The notes: generated by a model from the sequence alone, not told the origin. DNA of 64,000 nucleotides from Rhodocyclales bacterium (GCA_016235025.1 JACRMV010000002.1:310001-374000), one strand, 5' to 3'; shown: positions 43,785-52,975, counted from the first letter of the stretch. Made by a program: numbers and translations.

Positions 43785-44993
43785 ATGCATCCCCCATCCG
43801 TTCCTGACGTTCCCGCGCCGCTCGTTGCGCCCTTGCCGCCGGTCCATGTGGCGCCTGAAGAGGCGGTGCGTCTGGCCGAAGCGTTTCGCATTTTCAACCA
43901 GGCGTCGGAAGAGCTGGCGACGGCTTACAGCGAGCTGCAAGGCCAGATGGCGCAACTCACCGCCGAGCTGGCCGCCGCCAACGGCGCCTTGCGCCAGCAG
44001 TATCAGGAAAAGGCCGCGTTGACCGAACGCCTGAGCCTGTTGCTCGATGCGCTGCCGGCAGGTGTCGTGGTACTTGATGGTGCAGGCAGTGTGGCGCAGA
44101 TCAATCCGGCGGCCAGTCGTTTTCTGGGCGGCGCAAAAGTCGGCGCTGGCTGGACGGCGATCGAGGCTGCCGCGCTGGCGCCGGGCGACACGCCGGGCGA
44201 ATTCGTCGGCGGCGAGCGCTGCCTGGCGGTTGCCGTGACGCCACTCGATTCTGCGGGTGGCCGGATTGTCCTGTTGCATGACATTACCGAGGCACAGCAG
44301 TTGAAGACCCGGGCCGAGCGCAACCAGCGCCTCGCCGCGATGGGTGAAATGGCGGCCCAGCTGGCGCACCAGCTGCGCACTCCGCTGGCGGCGGCGCTGC
44401 TGTACGCCGGCAATCTGGAAAACCCCGAGCTGCCCGCGGCGAGCCGTGGCGCCATCGCCCGGAAAACCGTGGCGCGACTCAAGCACATCGAACACCTGAT
44501 CCAGGACATGCTGCTGTTTGCGCGGGGCGAAGTGCTCGGCCGCGAGCGGTTTGCCGCGGCCGATCTGCTGGCCGAGTTGGCGCAGACCTTCGAGCCGCTG
44601 GCGCAAAGCGCCGGAACGGATTTTGTCGTGACCGATGCCAGCGCGGGCGCGATTCTTACCGGCAAGCGCAAGTCGCTGGTCAGCGCCCTCACCAGCTTGC
44701 TGGAAAATGCCTTGCAGGCTGTCGCCGGACAGGCGGGCGGGCGGGTTGAGTTGTCTGCCCGGCGCGAAGCAGAAGCGCTTTTGCTGACCGTGCGGGACAA
44801 TGGCAGTGGCATGGACAGCGCCACGGCGGCCCGGCTGTTCGAGCCCTTTTACACGACGCGCAGCGACGGCACCGGCCTCGGCCTGGCGATTGCCCGCGGC
44901 GTGGTGCGCGCCCATGGCGGCAGCATCGAAATCGAATCCAGCCCGGATGCGGGCGCCACTTTCATTCTCCGCCTGCCATGTCCGAACACCTGA
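43785..44993 (+). CDS. fleS: Soluble sensor histidine kinase, FleS/FlrB type
   Basis: 402 residues from ATG 43785 (MHPPSVPDVPAPLV); a frame upstream would cross the fliF promoter. There is no membrane segment. A coiled coil (about 45-85) leads to a PAS domain (LLDALPAGVVVLDGAGSVAQ), then the phosphoacceptor helix (AQLAHQLRTPLAAALLYAGN, His195) and an HATPase domain with N, G1 and G2 boxes (LLENALQAVAGQ, RDNGSGMD, GTGLGLAIARGVVRAHGG). It should phosphorylate the adjacent FleR-like regulator, with which it overlaps by 16 bp. Repeat copy 12 encodes KVGAGWTA inside the PAS domain. Confidence 0.88.
   Translation: MHPPSVPDVPAPLVAPLPPVHVAPEEAVRLAEAFRIFNQASEELATAYSELQGQMAQLTAELAAANGALRQQYQEKAALTERLSLLLDALPAGVVVLDGAGSVAQINPAASRFLGGAKVGAGWTAIEAAALAPGDTPGEFVGGERCLAVAVTPLDSAGGRIVLLHDITEAQQLKTRAERNQRLAAMGEMAAQLAHQLRTPLAAALLYAGNLENPELPAASRGAIARKTVARLKHIEHLIQDMLLFARGEVLGRERFAAADLLAELAQTFEPLAQSAGTDFVVTDASAGAILTGKRKSLVSALTSLLENALQAVAGQAGGRVELSARREAEALLLTVRDNGSGMDSATAARLFEPFYTTRSDGTGLGLAIARGVVRAHGGSIEIESSPDAGATFILRLPCPNT
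44136..44159 (-). repeat. Dispersed 24-bp repeat, copy 12
   Basis: GCCGT-CCA-GCCAGCGCCGACTTTT, perfect in the conserved positions. Antisense in the kinase gene, read as KVGAGWTA. Confidence 0.95.
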
Positions 44994-46381
44994 AGATTCT
45001 GGTCGTCGAAGACGACGACGCGCTGCGCGATGCATTGCACATCACGCTGGAAACGGTTGGCCATGACGTCACCAGCGTCGATGGCGGCCCGGCGGCGCTG
45101 GAGGCTCTGCGGCAGCGGGTATTCAACATGGTGGTTTCCGATCTGCGCATGAGTCCGATGGATGGGCTGGCGTTGCTCGGCGAAATTCGCGCCCGCCATC
45201 CCGGCCTGCCGGTGTTGCTGATGACGGCCTTCGGCGATGTCGACAAGGCGGTGGCGGCAATGCGCGGCGGCGCCTGCGATTTCATGCTCAAGCCGTTTGA
45301 GCCGAAGGCGCTGATCGAGCAGATTGCACGCTATGCCACGCCGCCGGCGCCGGCGGATGACGTGGTTGCGGCCGATGCGAAAACACGGGAAACCCTGCTG
45401 CTGGCGGCGCGCGTCGCCAAGAGCGATGCCACCGTGCTGCTCAGCGGCGAATCCGGTGTCGGCAAGGAAGTCTTCGCTCGCTACATTCACGATCAGTCAC
45501 CGCGTTCACGCGGCCCGTTCATTGCCATCAACTGCGCGGCGATTCCCGACAACCTGCTCGAAGCCACGCTTTTCGGCTACGACAAGGGGGCGTTCACCGG
45601 CGCGCAGACCGCCCAGGCAGGCAAGTTCGAGCAGGCCGAGGGCGGCACGCTGCTGCTCGATGAGATATCGGAAATGCCGCTGGGCTTGCAGGCCAAGCTG
45701 TTGCGCGTACTGCAGGAGCGCGAGGTCGAGCGTGTCGGCGGAAAAAAACCAGTGGCCATCGATATCCGCGTGCTGGCCACGACCAACCGCGATATGGAAA
45801 GCGAGGTGCGTGCGGGACGCTTCCGCGAAGATCTGTTCTATCGGCTCAACGTCTTTCCGCTCGAGATTCCGCCGCTGCGCGAACGCCCTGCAGACATCGT
45901 TCCTCTGGCGCGGAGAATCCTGGCGCGCCTGGCGATGAATGGCCGTCGTCCGGCAAGATTTGCCGCAGCAGCGGAGCAGCGACTGCTGGCCTGGCACTGG
46001 CCAGGCAATGTGCGCGAACTGGAGAACGTGGTTCAGCGCGCACTGATTCTTGCCACAGGCGAAGTCATCGAGGCCGATGGCCTGTCGATGGGCGCTGCGT
46101 TGCCGGCTCCGCTGACGACCGCCCATGTGTCTGCGACGGCGGCTGAAGCGGCTGCGGCCGCCGTTCCGTCAGCGCCGAGTTTTGCCGCAACGCCTGCGGC
46201 CGCAAGCACTTCAAGCAACATGAAGGATCTCGAGCGGCAACATATTCTGGATACCCTGGCCCGGGTTGGCGGCTCGCGCAAGAAGGCGGTGGTGATCCTC
46301 GGGATTTCAGAGCGCACCTTGCGCTACAAGTTGAATCAGTATCGCAGCGAAGGATTCCTGGACGGGGACGCCGACAAATGA
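44978..46381 (+). CDS. fleR: Sigma-54 activator, FleR/FlrC type
   Basis: 467 residues. The receiver domain (1-120) has phospho-acceptor Asp55 in [12 protein letters not shown] and Lys in LKPFEP. The AAA+ domain has Walker A GESGVGKE (157-164), the sigma-54 contact loop GAFTGA (204-209) and [15 protein letters not shown] Fis-type helix-turn-helix closes the protein ([20 protein letters not shown]). It should activate the sigma-54 promoters of flgB, flgK, fliK, fliE and perhaps fliF. Repeat copy 13 encodes AVPSAPSF in the linker before the DNA-binding domain (about 395-402). Confidence 0.92.
   Translation: MSEHLKILVVEDDDALRDALHITLETVGHDVTSVDGGPAALEALRQRVFNMVVSDLRMSPMDGLALLGEIRARHPGLPVLLMTAFGDVDKAVAAMRGGACDFMLKPFEPKALIEQIARYATPPAPADDVVAADAKTRETLLLAARVAKSDATVLLSGESGVGKEVFARYIHDQSPRSRGPFIAINCAAIPDNLLEATLFGYDKGAFTGAQTAQAGKFEQAEGGTLLLDEISEMPLGLQAKLLRVLQEREVERVGGKKPVAIDIRVLATTNRDMESEVRAGRFREDLFYRLNVFPLEIPPLRERPADIVPLARRILARLAMNGRRPARFAAAAEQRLLAWHWPGNVRELENVVQRALILATGEVIEADGLSMGAALPAPLTTAHVSATAAEAAAAAVPSAPSFAATPAAASTSSNMKDLERQHILDTLARVGGSRKKAVVILGISERTLRYKLNQYRSEGFLDGDADK
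46160..46183 (+). repeat. Dispersed 24-bp repeat, copy 13
   Basis: GCCGT-TCC-GTCAGCGCCGAGTTTT, two mismatches (C to T at base 10, C to G at base 20). Sense within fleR, read as AVPSAPSF. Confidence 0.85.
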
Positions 46382-46396
46382 GCGCGGCCGGATTTC

Positions 46397-46412
46397 TGGC
46401 ACGGTGATTGCT
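46397..46412 (+). promoter_or_regulatory. Sigma-54 promoter of fliE
   Basis: TGGCACG-GTGA-TTGCT, a perfect -24/-12 match with 10-base GG-to-GC spacing, 16 bp after the fleR stop and 38 bp before the fliE start. No full palindrome lies close by; a half site CGGCAA occurs at about 46517 inside fliE. Confidence 0.88.
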
Positions 46413-46449
46413 GTTCTCTTCATGAATGAATTCAGGTAAGGTTCCGCTC

Positions 46450-46776
46450 ATGGCCATCGACACACGACAAATCGATCAAGTACTCGCCGAGTTGCGCTCG
46501 GTATCCGCGCTTGCCAGCGGCAAGCCAGCGGGCAATACGGCTCCGGCCGGCGGGGCAGACTTTTCCCAGGTGCTGAAGAGCACGATCGATCAGGTGAATG
46601 CCGCGCAGCAGGATGCGCACAAGATGGCCGAGGACTTTTCCAGCGGACAAAGCAACGTCAATCTGCAGGATGTGATGGTCAACCTGCAAAAAGCCAACCT
46701 CTCGTTCCAGCAAATGGTGCAGGTGCGCAACAAACTGGTGTCGGCTTATCAGGACATCATGAACATCCAGGTCTGA
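46450..46776 (+). CDS. fliE: MS ring-rod junction protein FliE
   Basis: 108 residues from ATG 46450 (MAIDTRQIDQVLAELRS). The conserved C-terminus is present (VNLQDVMVNLQKANLSFQQM, then VQVRNKLVSAYQDIMNIQV). FliE joins the MS ring to the rod and is the first export substrate. It is separated from fliF and transcribed the other way, behind its own sigma-54 promoter. The next gene, folA, is convergent after 41 bp. Confidence 0.95.
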   Translation: MAIDTRQIDQVLAELRSVSALASGKPAGNTAPAGGADFSQVLKSTIDQVNAAQQDAHKMAEDFSSGQSNVNLQDVMVNLQKANLSFQQMVQVRNKLVSAYQDIMNIQV

Positions 46777-46817
46777 TTCCGCCTGGAAGTTCGTTTGTCC
46801 GTCGTACCCCCCGCCGC

Positions 46818-47324
46818 TTATTCCAGCCGTTCGTAACTGACGAAGTCGTATTCCAGACCGTCGTCGGCACGGTGCCGTTCACGCGCCGTTTCGCGCCAGA
46901 CGCCATGGTCGAAGGGCGGGAAGTGCGCGTCGCCCTCGATCCCGGCATGGATTTCGGTGAGTTCGAGCCGCTTCGCCAGGGGCAGGGTCTGGGTATAAAT
47001 TTCTGCGCCACCGATGACGAAGGCGCATTCCTCACCGCCGCAAGCGGCCAGCGCCGCATCTACGGAATGAACCACTGTCGCTCCTGGCGCAACGAACCCG
47101 GCGGCGCGCGTGATGACGATATTGCGCCGTCCCGGCAGCGCCCGGCCCAGCGATTCCCAGGTTTTACGGCCCATGATGACGGAATGACCGAGGGTCAGCG
47201 TCTTGAAGCGTTTCAGGTCGTCCGGCAGGCGCCAGGGCAGGGTGTTATTCACTCCGATCACGCCGTTGCTGGCGACGGCGGCGATGAGGATGAGGCAAGG
47301 CGCAGGGAGTGCGGAAGCAGACAT
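46818..47324 (-). CDS. folA: Dihydrofolate reductase
   Basis: 168 residues, standard chromosomal DHFR. Conserved parts: IAAVASNGVIGVNNTLPWRL, the NADPH-binding MGRKTWESLGRALPGR and VIGGAEIYTQTLPLAKRLEL. It reduces dihydrofolate to tetrahydrofolate with NADPH. It starts 5 bp after glgA and so is the last gene of the glycogen operon. thyA, its frequent partner, is not in the window. Confidence 0.95.
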   Translation of the reverse strand: MSASALPAPCLILIAAVASNGVIGVNNTLPWRLPDDLKRFKTLTLGHSVIMGRKTWESLGRALPGRRNIVITRAAGFVAPGATVVHSVDAALAACGGEECAFVIGGAEIYTQTLPLAKRLELTEIHAGIEGDAHFPPFDHGVWRETARERHRADDGLEYDFVSYERLE

Positions 47325-47329
47325 GGAGG

Positions 47330-48778
47330 TCAGGGTTTGCAGAGTGTTTGATAAAGGTCGATATAGCGTTGCGCCGCCGGGCCCCAGCCAAAGTCGGCCT
47401 GCATGCCGCGGCGCTGGAGTTTGCGCCAGCGTGGCTTGTCATGCCAGAGCGCCACGGCACGGCGGATGGCAGCCAGCAGTGCGGCCGGCGTCGCTTCGCT
47501 GAAGACGAAGCCATTGCCGTGTGCGGTATCGCTGGCATCGATCACGGTGTCAGCCAGTCCACCGGTGGTGTGCACGATCGGCGGCGTGCCGTAGCGCAGG
47601 CTGTACATCTGGTTGAGGCCGCAGGGCTCGAAGCGCGAGGGCATCAGGAACAGGTCGGCGCCGGCTTCGATGCGGTGGGCCAGTCCCTCGTCGAAGCCGA
47701 TGTGTGCGGCGAACTGCTGCGGCCACTGGGCGGCGATGGCGCGGAATGCCTGCTCGAGGCTGCGCTCGCCGCTGCCCAGCACGGCCAGCTGCACCGGCAG
47801 TGCGGCGAGTTCGGCGGCAATTCCAGCGACGAGGTCGAGTCCCTTCTGCTCGGTGAAGCGGCTGACGATGCCGAGCAGCGGCATGCCTGGCGCATCCGCG
47901 AGTCCCAGTTCGGCGCGCAGCGCGACGCTATTGGCGGCCTTTGCGGCGAGCCGGCGGGCATCGTAGGGCTTGGCCAGGAAGGGGTCGGCGGCCGGATTCC
48001 ATTGTGCTCTATCGATGCCATTGAGAATGCCGTGCAAGTGTTTCGCGCGATGGCGCAGCAGGCCATCCATGCCCATGCCGCCTGCCTGGGTCTGAATCTC
48101 CTGCGCATAGGTGGGACTGACGGTGGTGATCGTGTCGGCAAATTGCAGGCCGGCCTTGAGAAAGGAAAGATGGCCGTGGTATTCGACGCCATCGATGGCC
48201 CAGGCGCGCTCCGGCAAACCCAGCGGGCGCAGCAGGGCGTGGCTGAACAGTCCCTGGAAGGCCAGGTTATGGATGGTCATCACGCTTGCCGCCGTCTTCC
48301 CTGTCCCGTGAGGCAGATAATGCAGGTAGGCGGGAGCAAGCGCGGTCTGCCAGTCGTTGCAGTGGAGGATGTCGGGCCGCCAGGCCAGCGGGCTGGTCGT
48401 TCCGGCCAGCAGCGCTGCGACACGCGAGAGCAGGCCGAAGCGCAGGGCGTTGTCGGGCCAGGCGTGGGCATCCGGTCCCAGGTAGGGGTTGCCGGGGCGG
48501 TCGAACCGGGCATCGCACTCGAGCAGGTAGAGCGGCATGCCCTGCGCCGTATGCGCCGCCCGCAGCGTCGCGCCGGACAGTTGCCCCTCCGTTGCCGGAA
48601 GCATCGCCAGCAATGGCGCGTCGGGGAAGGCCGTCTGCAGCGCCGGGTAGGCCGGGATCAGGACGCGGACATCGAGTCCTGCCCTGCGCAGGGTTTCGGG
48701 CAGTGCCGCCGCGACATCGCCGAGCCCTCCGGTCTTGACCCAGGGCGCGATCTCGGAGGCGACGAAGAGGACGTTCAA
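47330..48778 (-). CDS. glgA: Glycogen synthase GlgA
   Basis: 482 residues from a TTG at 48778 (LNVLFVASEIAPWVKTGGLG). The TTG overlaps the pgi stop as TTGA, so translational coupling is likely; the longer frame upstream only shadows pgi. GT5 features: the ADP-glucose motif KTGGLGDV (15-22), HNLAFQG, and the C-terminal EPCGLNQMYSLRYGTPPIVH with the catalytic glutamate. It extends alpha-1,4-glucan from ADP-glucose, which GlgC makes from the same operon. Confidence 0.95.
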   Translation of the reverse strand: MNVLFVASEIAPWVKTGGLGDVAAALPETLRRAGLDVRVLIPAYPALQTAFPDAPLLAMLPATEGQLSGATLRAAHTAQGMPLYLLECDARFDRPGNPYLGPDAHAWPDNALRFGLLSRVAALLAGTTSPLAWRPDILHCNDWQTALAPAYLHYLPHGTGKTAASVMTIHNLAFQGLFSHALLRPLGLPERAWAIDGVEYHGHLSFLKAGLQFADTITTVSPTYAQEIQTQAGGMGMDGLLRHRAKHLHGILNGIDRAQWNPAADPFLAKPYDARRLAAKAANSVALRAELGLADAPGMPLLGIVSRFTEQKGLDLVAGIAAELAALPVQLAVLGSGERSLEQAFRAIAAQWPQQFAAHIGFDEGLAHRIEAGADLFLMPSRFEPCGLNQMYSLRYGTPPIVHTTGGLADTVIDASDTAHGNGFVFSEATPAALLAAIRRAVALWHDKPRWRKLQRRGMQADFGWGPAAQRYIDLYQTLCKP

Positions 48779-50373
48779 GCGCTGTCCCGGCAGGCGGCGA
48801 TCAGCCCCGCTGTCGAGCTGTCGAGTCCGGCCACGGGCGCACACCCTTCGAGCATCGGCAGCAGGCGACTGGCCAGTTGCTTGCCGTATTCGACGCCCCA
48901 CTGGTCGAAGGAATTCAGGTTCCACAGCGCGCCCAGGGTGAATACCTTGTGTTCATAGAGCGCGACCAGTTGGCCCAGGGTATAGGGATCGAGGCGTGGC
49001 AGCAGCAGTGTGGTCGATGGCTGGTTGCCGGGAAAGACTTTGTAGGGCGCAAGAAAAGTCGGCGCTGGTGATGCGGCGGCGACAAGTTCGGCCGTGGCTT
49101 CAGCGAGCGTCTTGCCGCGCATCAGCGCTTCGCTTTGGGCGAAACAATGGGCGAGCAGTTTTTCATGATGGCCGGGAAGGGTGAAGTCGGGTTCGATCAG
49201 GGCGATGAACTCGCAAGGAATCAAGCGCCCGCCTTGATGCAGCAATTGATAGAAGGCGTGCTGGCCGTTGGTGCCGGCTTCGCCCCAGAGTATTGGCGCG
49301 GTGGGGCAGGGGACGGCCTGTCCGGCACGGTCGACGCGCTTGCCGTTGGACTCCATCTCCAGTTGTTGCAAATAACGCGGCAACAATTCCAGCGACTGGC
49401 TGTAGGGCAGCAGGGCGCGGGTCTCGGCGCCGAGGAAGTCGGTATTCCAGAGTTCGATCAGGGCCAGTATCGCCGGCAGGTTGCGTTCCACCGGCGTGTC
49501 GAAAAAGTGGGCATCCATCGCCGCCGCGCCGGCCAGCAGGCGTTTGAATTTATCCATGCCGATGGCCAGCGCCAGCGGCAGGCCGATCGCGGACCAGAGC
49601 GAGAAACGGCCGCCGACCCAGTCCCAGAATTCAAAGGTATGGGCCGGATCAATGCCGAAAGCGGCGACGGCGGCGAGGTTGGTCGATACGGCAACAAAGT
49701 GGCGCGCCACGGCGGCTTCGCCCAGCGCAGCCGTCAGCCAGGCGCGGGCGGAGGCCGCGTTCTGCATTGTTTCCTGGGTGCTGAAGGTCTTGCTGGCGAT
49801 GATGAACAGGGTGCGCGCCGGGTCGATTTCCGCCAGCACGGCGGCCAGATGCGCTGCATCGAGATTGGAGACATAACGGACATCGACGCCGGGCAGCCGG
49901 TGTGCGGCGAGCGCCAGGGTGGCCATCCGGGGGCCGAGGTCGGAGCCGCCGATGCCGATATTCACGATGTGGCGGATGGTTTCGCCGCTGGCGCCGCGCC
50001 AGCGGCCGTGGTGGATATCGTTGCAGAAGCGCTCCATCCTGGCCAGCGCAGCGACTACTTCCGGGCGCGGGTTGGGCTCGCGCAGGGCGCAGTGAAGTAC
50101 GGCACGGTTTTCCGTGTGGTTGATCGGCTCGCCATTGCGCATGCGCGCGATCCAGCCGGGTACGCTGGCGGCATGCCAAAGCTGATGCAGCGAGGCCATG
50201 ATTTCCGCTGTGATTCGCTGTTTCGAATAATCCAGCAGAAATCCCTCTTCATGCAGCGAAAAGCGGGTGAAGCGCTCCGCGTCGGCGGCGAACAGGTCGC
50301 GCAGATGCCGTTCTTGCAGCGCTTCGGCGTGACGTGCGAGGCTGGCCCAGGCGGGCGTGGTGGCGAGATTCAT
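48775..50373 (-). CDS. pgi: Glucose-6-phosphate isomerase
   Basis: 532 residues. Signatures: NIGIGGSDLGPRMATLAL, DWVGGRFSLWSAIGLPLALA, the catalytic GEAGTNGQHAFYQLLHQG, and the C-terminal ALYEHKVFTLGALWNLNSFD followed by QWGVEYGKQLA. It interconverts glucose-6-P and fructose-6-P, linking glycogen to glycolysis. Repeat copy 14 encodes AASPAPTF at about 433-440 in the variable loop before the conserved PYKVFPGNQPS; the loop keeps about the same length as in E. coli, as I recall it. Confidence 0.95.
   Translation of the reverse strand: MNLATTPAWASLARHAEALQERHLRDLFAADAERFTRFSLHEEGFLLDYSKQRITAEIMASLHQLWHAASVPGWIARMRNGEPINHTENRAVLHCALREPNPRPEVVAALARMERFCNDIHHGRWRGASGETIRHIVNIGIGGSDLGPRMATLALAAHRLPGVDVRYVSNLDAAHLAAVLAEIDPARTLFIIASKTFSTQETMQNAASARAWLTAALGEAAVARHFVAVSTNLAAVAAFGIDPAHTFEFWDWVGGRFSLWSAIGLPLALAIGMDKFKRLLAGAAAMDAHFFDTPVERNLPAILALIELWNTDFLGAETRALLPYSQSLELLPRYLQQLEMESNGKRVDRAGQAVPCPTAPILWGEAGTNGQHAFYQLLHQGGRLIPCEFIALIEPDFTLPGHHEKLLAHCFAQSEALMRGKTLAEATAELVAAASPAPTFLAPYKVFPGNQPSTTLLLPRLDPYTLGQLVALYEHKVFTLGALWNLNSFDQWGVEYGKQLASRLLPMLEGCAPVAGLDSSTAGLIAACRDSA
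49054..49077 (-). repeat. Dispersed 24-bp repeat, copy 14
   Basis: GCCGC-ATC-ACCAGCGCCGACTTTT, two mismatches in the left part and a perfect 15-base right core. Sense within pgi, read as AASPAPTF. Confidence 0.9.
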
Positions 50374-50383
50374 GGTCTTGCGC

Positions 50384-52939
50384 CTACAGCCAGGTCATCA
50401 TGCCCATCTCGAAGGGATGGGTCAGCAGTTCATGTGTCGGGAAAATCCGTATGCGATAGTCCATCTTTCCGCATCGGTCGGGCGATAGCTCCCGGGAAAA
50501 AAGGTATTCCCCGGCTTCCAGCGCGTGCTCGTGGTGCATGGCGTAGCGTTTGGCCTTGGCCTGGACGGGTTCGTCGGGGCGGGTGAATACCAGCTCGACC
50601 GTCAGATCCTCCGGCGCCAGCCCGTTGAGCTGGGCGGCGATTTCAAAGCGCAGGGTTGCGCCGTAGCGGATACAGGCCACGGGCTGATCGATCCGGCGCA
50701 GGCGCACGCCGGGCCAGGCGGCGTGGACGCGGGCTTTCCACTCGGCCAGGCGGCGCGCACCGGCAAAGTTGTCGCTGCTGTACCGCCGCCATTGGGCTGC
50801 GGCTGGCGCATAGAACTTTTCAGCGTATTCGGTGACCATGCGCCGCATGTTGAAGCGCGGCATGATGGTGGCGATCGACTGCTTGGCCATATTCACCCAC
50901 TCCGGTGAATAGCCGAGCGCGGCATTGCGGTAGTACATCGGCACCACGCTGTCCTGCAGCAACTCGTAGAGTGTGCGCGCTTCCTCGGCGTCGCGCTGGG
51001 CCGGGTCGAGACTGTCGGCCGCGGGCTTGATGGCCCATCCGTTATGCCCGTCGTAGCCCTCGCCCCACCAGCCGTCGAGCACCGAGAGGTTGATGGCGCC
51101 GTTGATTGCGGCCTTCATCCCGGAGGTGCCGGAGGCTTCCAGCGGATAGACCGGATTGTTGAGCCAGACATCGACACCGGCGACCAGGCGGCGCGCCAGG
51201 TGCAGGTCATAGTCTTCGAGCAGCAGGATACGGCCTTCGAACTCACGGCGCTGGGAGAGCTCGACGATCTGGCGGATCAGCTGTTGCCCCGGTTCGTCGG
51301 CTGGATGCGCCTTGCCGGCAAAAATGAACAGTACCGGGCGTTGCGTATCGGAAAGAATTTCGCGCAGCCAGTCGAGATCGTTGAATAGCAGCGTGGCGCG
51401 CTTGTAGGTGGCGAAGCGGCGGGCGAAGCCGATGGTCAGCACCGTCGGATTGGACGGATCGGCAAACCGCAGGATACGTTCCAGATGCGCCTCCGAGCCC
51501 TGGTTGCGTAAATGTTGCTGGCGCATCCGGTGACAGACAAGATGCAGCAGTTGCGCTTTCAGCGACTGGCGGATGCTCCAGAAAATCTGGTCCGGGATAC
51601 GCTGCACATTGGCCCAGCAGGACGGGTCGGAGAGCCGGTGCTGCCAGCCGAGGCCGAGGTGGCGATCGAAGGTTTCGTACCAGTCGGTGGCAAGGAAAGT
51701 GGGCACATGCACTGCGTTGGTGATGTAGTCCATCGGGTTTTCGGCGGCGCTCACCTGCGGCCACATGTTGCCGCAGATGCGCGCCGAGATTTCGCCGTGG
51801 ATGCGCGAGACGCCATTGTGAAAGCGCGAGCCGTGCAGGGCCAGCGCCGTCATGTTGAATTCGCTGCCGTCGCCGGTGCGTCCCATGCCCAGCAGGGTGG
51901 CGTGATCGAGGCCGGTGGTCTTGCAGAAGTCGCTGAAGTAGTGCAGCACCATTTCATCGACGAAATGGTCGTGGCCGGCGGGGACTGCCGTGTGGGTGGT
52001 AAATACGGTGCTGGCAGCGACGGCTTCGAGCGCGGCGGCGAAGGGCAGGTTCTGGCCGACGAGGCCGCGAATGCGTTCCAGAATGAGAAAGGCGGCATGA
52101 CCTTCGTTGATGTGCCAGACAGTGGGATGCAGCCCAAGGGCTTGCAGCACGCGCGCGCCGCCGACGCCGAGCAGGATCTCCTGCTCGATACGCGTACGGC
52201 GGTCGCCGCCGTAGAGTTGGTGGATGATGTCGCGGTCGGCCAGGGCATTCTCGGCGATGTCCGTATCCAGCAGATAGAGCCGGGTGTTGCCGGTGCGGGC
52301 CAGCCAGACCTTGGCCCAGACCGTGCGGCCGGGGAAATCGACGCCGATCCGCAGCTCGTTGCCGGCGGCATCGGACACGGGTTCTATCGGCATGTCGGCG
52401 AAGTCGTTGTCGTTATAGCGCGCGTGCTGCCTCCCGGCGCGGTCGATGGCCTGCTGGAAGTAACCCTGGCGATACAGCAGGCCGACCGCAATGAAGGGCA
52501 GGCGCAAGTCGGAGGCGCCCTTGCAGTGGTCGCCGGCGAGGATGCCCAGGCCGCCGGAATAGATCGGCAGGCTTTCATGAAAGCCGAATTCGGCGCAGAA
52601 ATAGGCGATCAGGTCGTTCGCTTCCAGCGGCGGCTCGCCAGGTAATTCTGTTGTGGTCGACGCCGTGTGATAAGCGTCGTAGGCCGCCAGCACGCGGTTC
52701 ATGGTGCCGAGGAAAACCGGGTCGTCGGCGGCCTCCTTGAGGCGGCGCTGGTCGATGCGCTTGAGCAGGGCCTTGGGGCTGTGGTTCACCGCTCGCCACA
52801 GATTCGCGCTCAGGCGCGCGAACAGCGAGCGCGTCGGGCGATCCCAGCTGTACCAGAGGTTGTTGGCCAGCTCCTCGAGCCGGGCGAGGCGCGGCGGGAT
52901 TTCAGGATTGACTTCGAGTTGATAACGGATGCCAGGCAT
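50384..52939 (-). CDS. glgP: Alpha-glucan phosphorylase, GlgP
   Basis: 851 residues from ATG 52939 (MPGIRYQLEVNPEIPPRLAR); a TTG four codons upstream is possible. It belongs to the alpha-glucan phosphorylase branch with an N-terminal ELANNLWYSWDRPTRSLFAR region rather than the E. coli GlgP type. The PLP site region EASGTSGMKAAINGAINLSV is present, followed by LDGWWGEGYDGHNGWAI. It releases glucose-1-phosphate from glycogen. It lies 10 bp before pgi and 36 bp after the glucanotransferase. Confidence 0.93.
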   Translation of the reverse strand: MPGIRYQLEVNPEIPPRLARLEELANNLWYSWDRPTRSLFARLSANLWRAVNHSPKALLKRIDQRRLKEAADDPVFLGTMNRVLAAYDAYHTASTTTELPGEPPLEANDLIAYFCAEFGFHESLPIYSGGLGILAGDHCKGASDLRLPFIAVGLLYRQGYFQQAIDRAGRQHARYNDNDFADMPIEPVSDAAGNELRIGVDFPGRTVWAKVWLARTGNTRLYLLDTDIAENALADRDIIHQLYGGDRRTRIEQEILLGVGGARVLQALGLHPTVWHINEGHAAFLILERIRGLVGQNLPFAAALEAVAASTVFTTHTAVPAGHDHFVDEMVLHYFSDFCKTTGLDHATLLGMGRTGDGSEFNMTALALHGSRFHNGVSRIHGEISARICGNMWPQVSAAENPMDYITNAVHVPTFLATDWYETFDRHLGLGWQHRLSDPSCWANVQRIPDQIFWSIRQSLKAQLLHLVCHRMRQQHLRNQGSEAHLERILRFADPSNPTVLTIGFARRFATYKRATLLFNDLDWLREILSDTQRPVLFIFAGKAHPADEPGQQLIRQIVELSQRREFEGRILLLEDYDLHLARRLVAGVDVWLNNPVYPLEASGTSGMKAAINGAINLSVLDGWWGEGYDGHNGWAIKPAADSLDPAQRDAEEARTLYELLQDSVVPMYYRNAALGYSPEWVNMAKQSIATIMPRFNMRRMVTEYAEKFYAPAAAQWRRYSSDNFAGARRLAEWKARVHAAWPGVRLRRIDQPVACIRYGATLRFEIAAQLNGLAPEDLTVELVFTRPDEPVQAKAKRYAMHHEHALEAGEYLFSRELSPDRCGKMDYRIRIFPTHELLTHPFEMGMMTWL

Positions 52940-52975
52940 GATGGAAACCAAAATGTGGGGCGGGCGGCGGTGATT

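Noticed and set aside
47650-47680. GTCGGCGCCGGC in glgA resembles the repeat core
   Set aside because: It encodes AGADLFLMPS, conserved in glycogen synthases, and lacks the T-run and GCCGT part.
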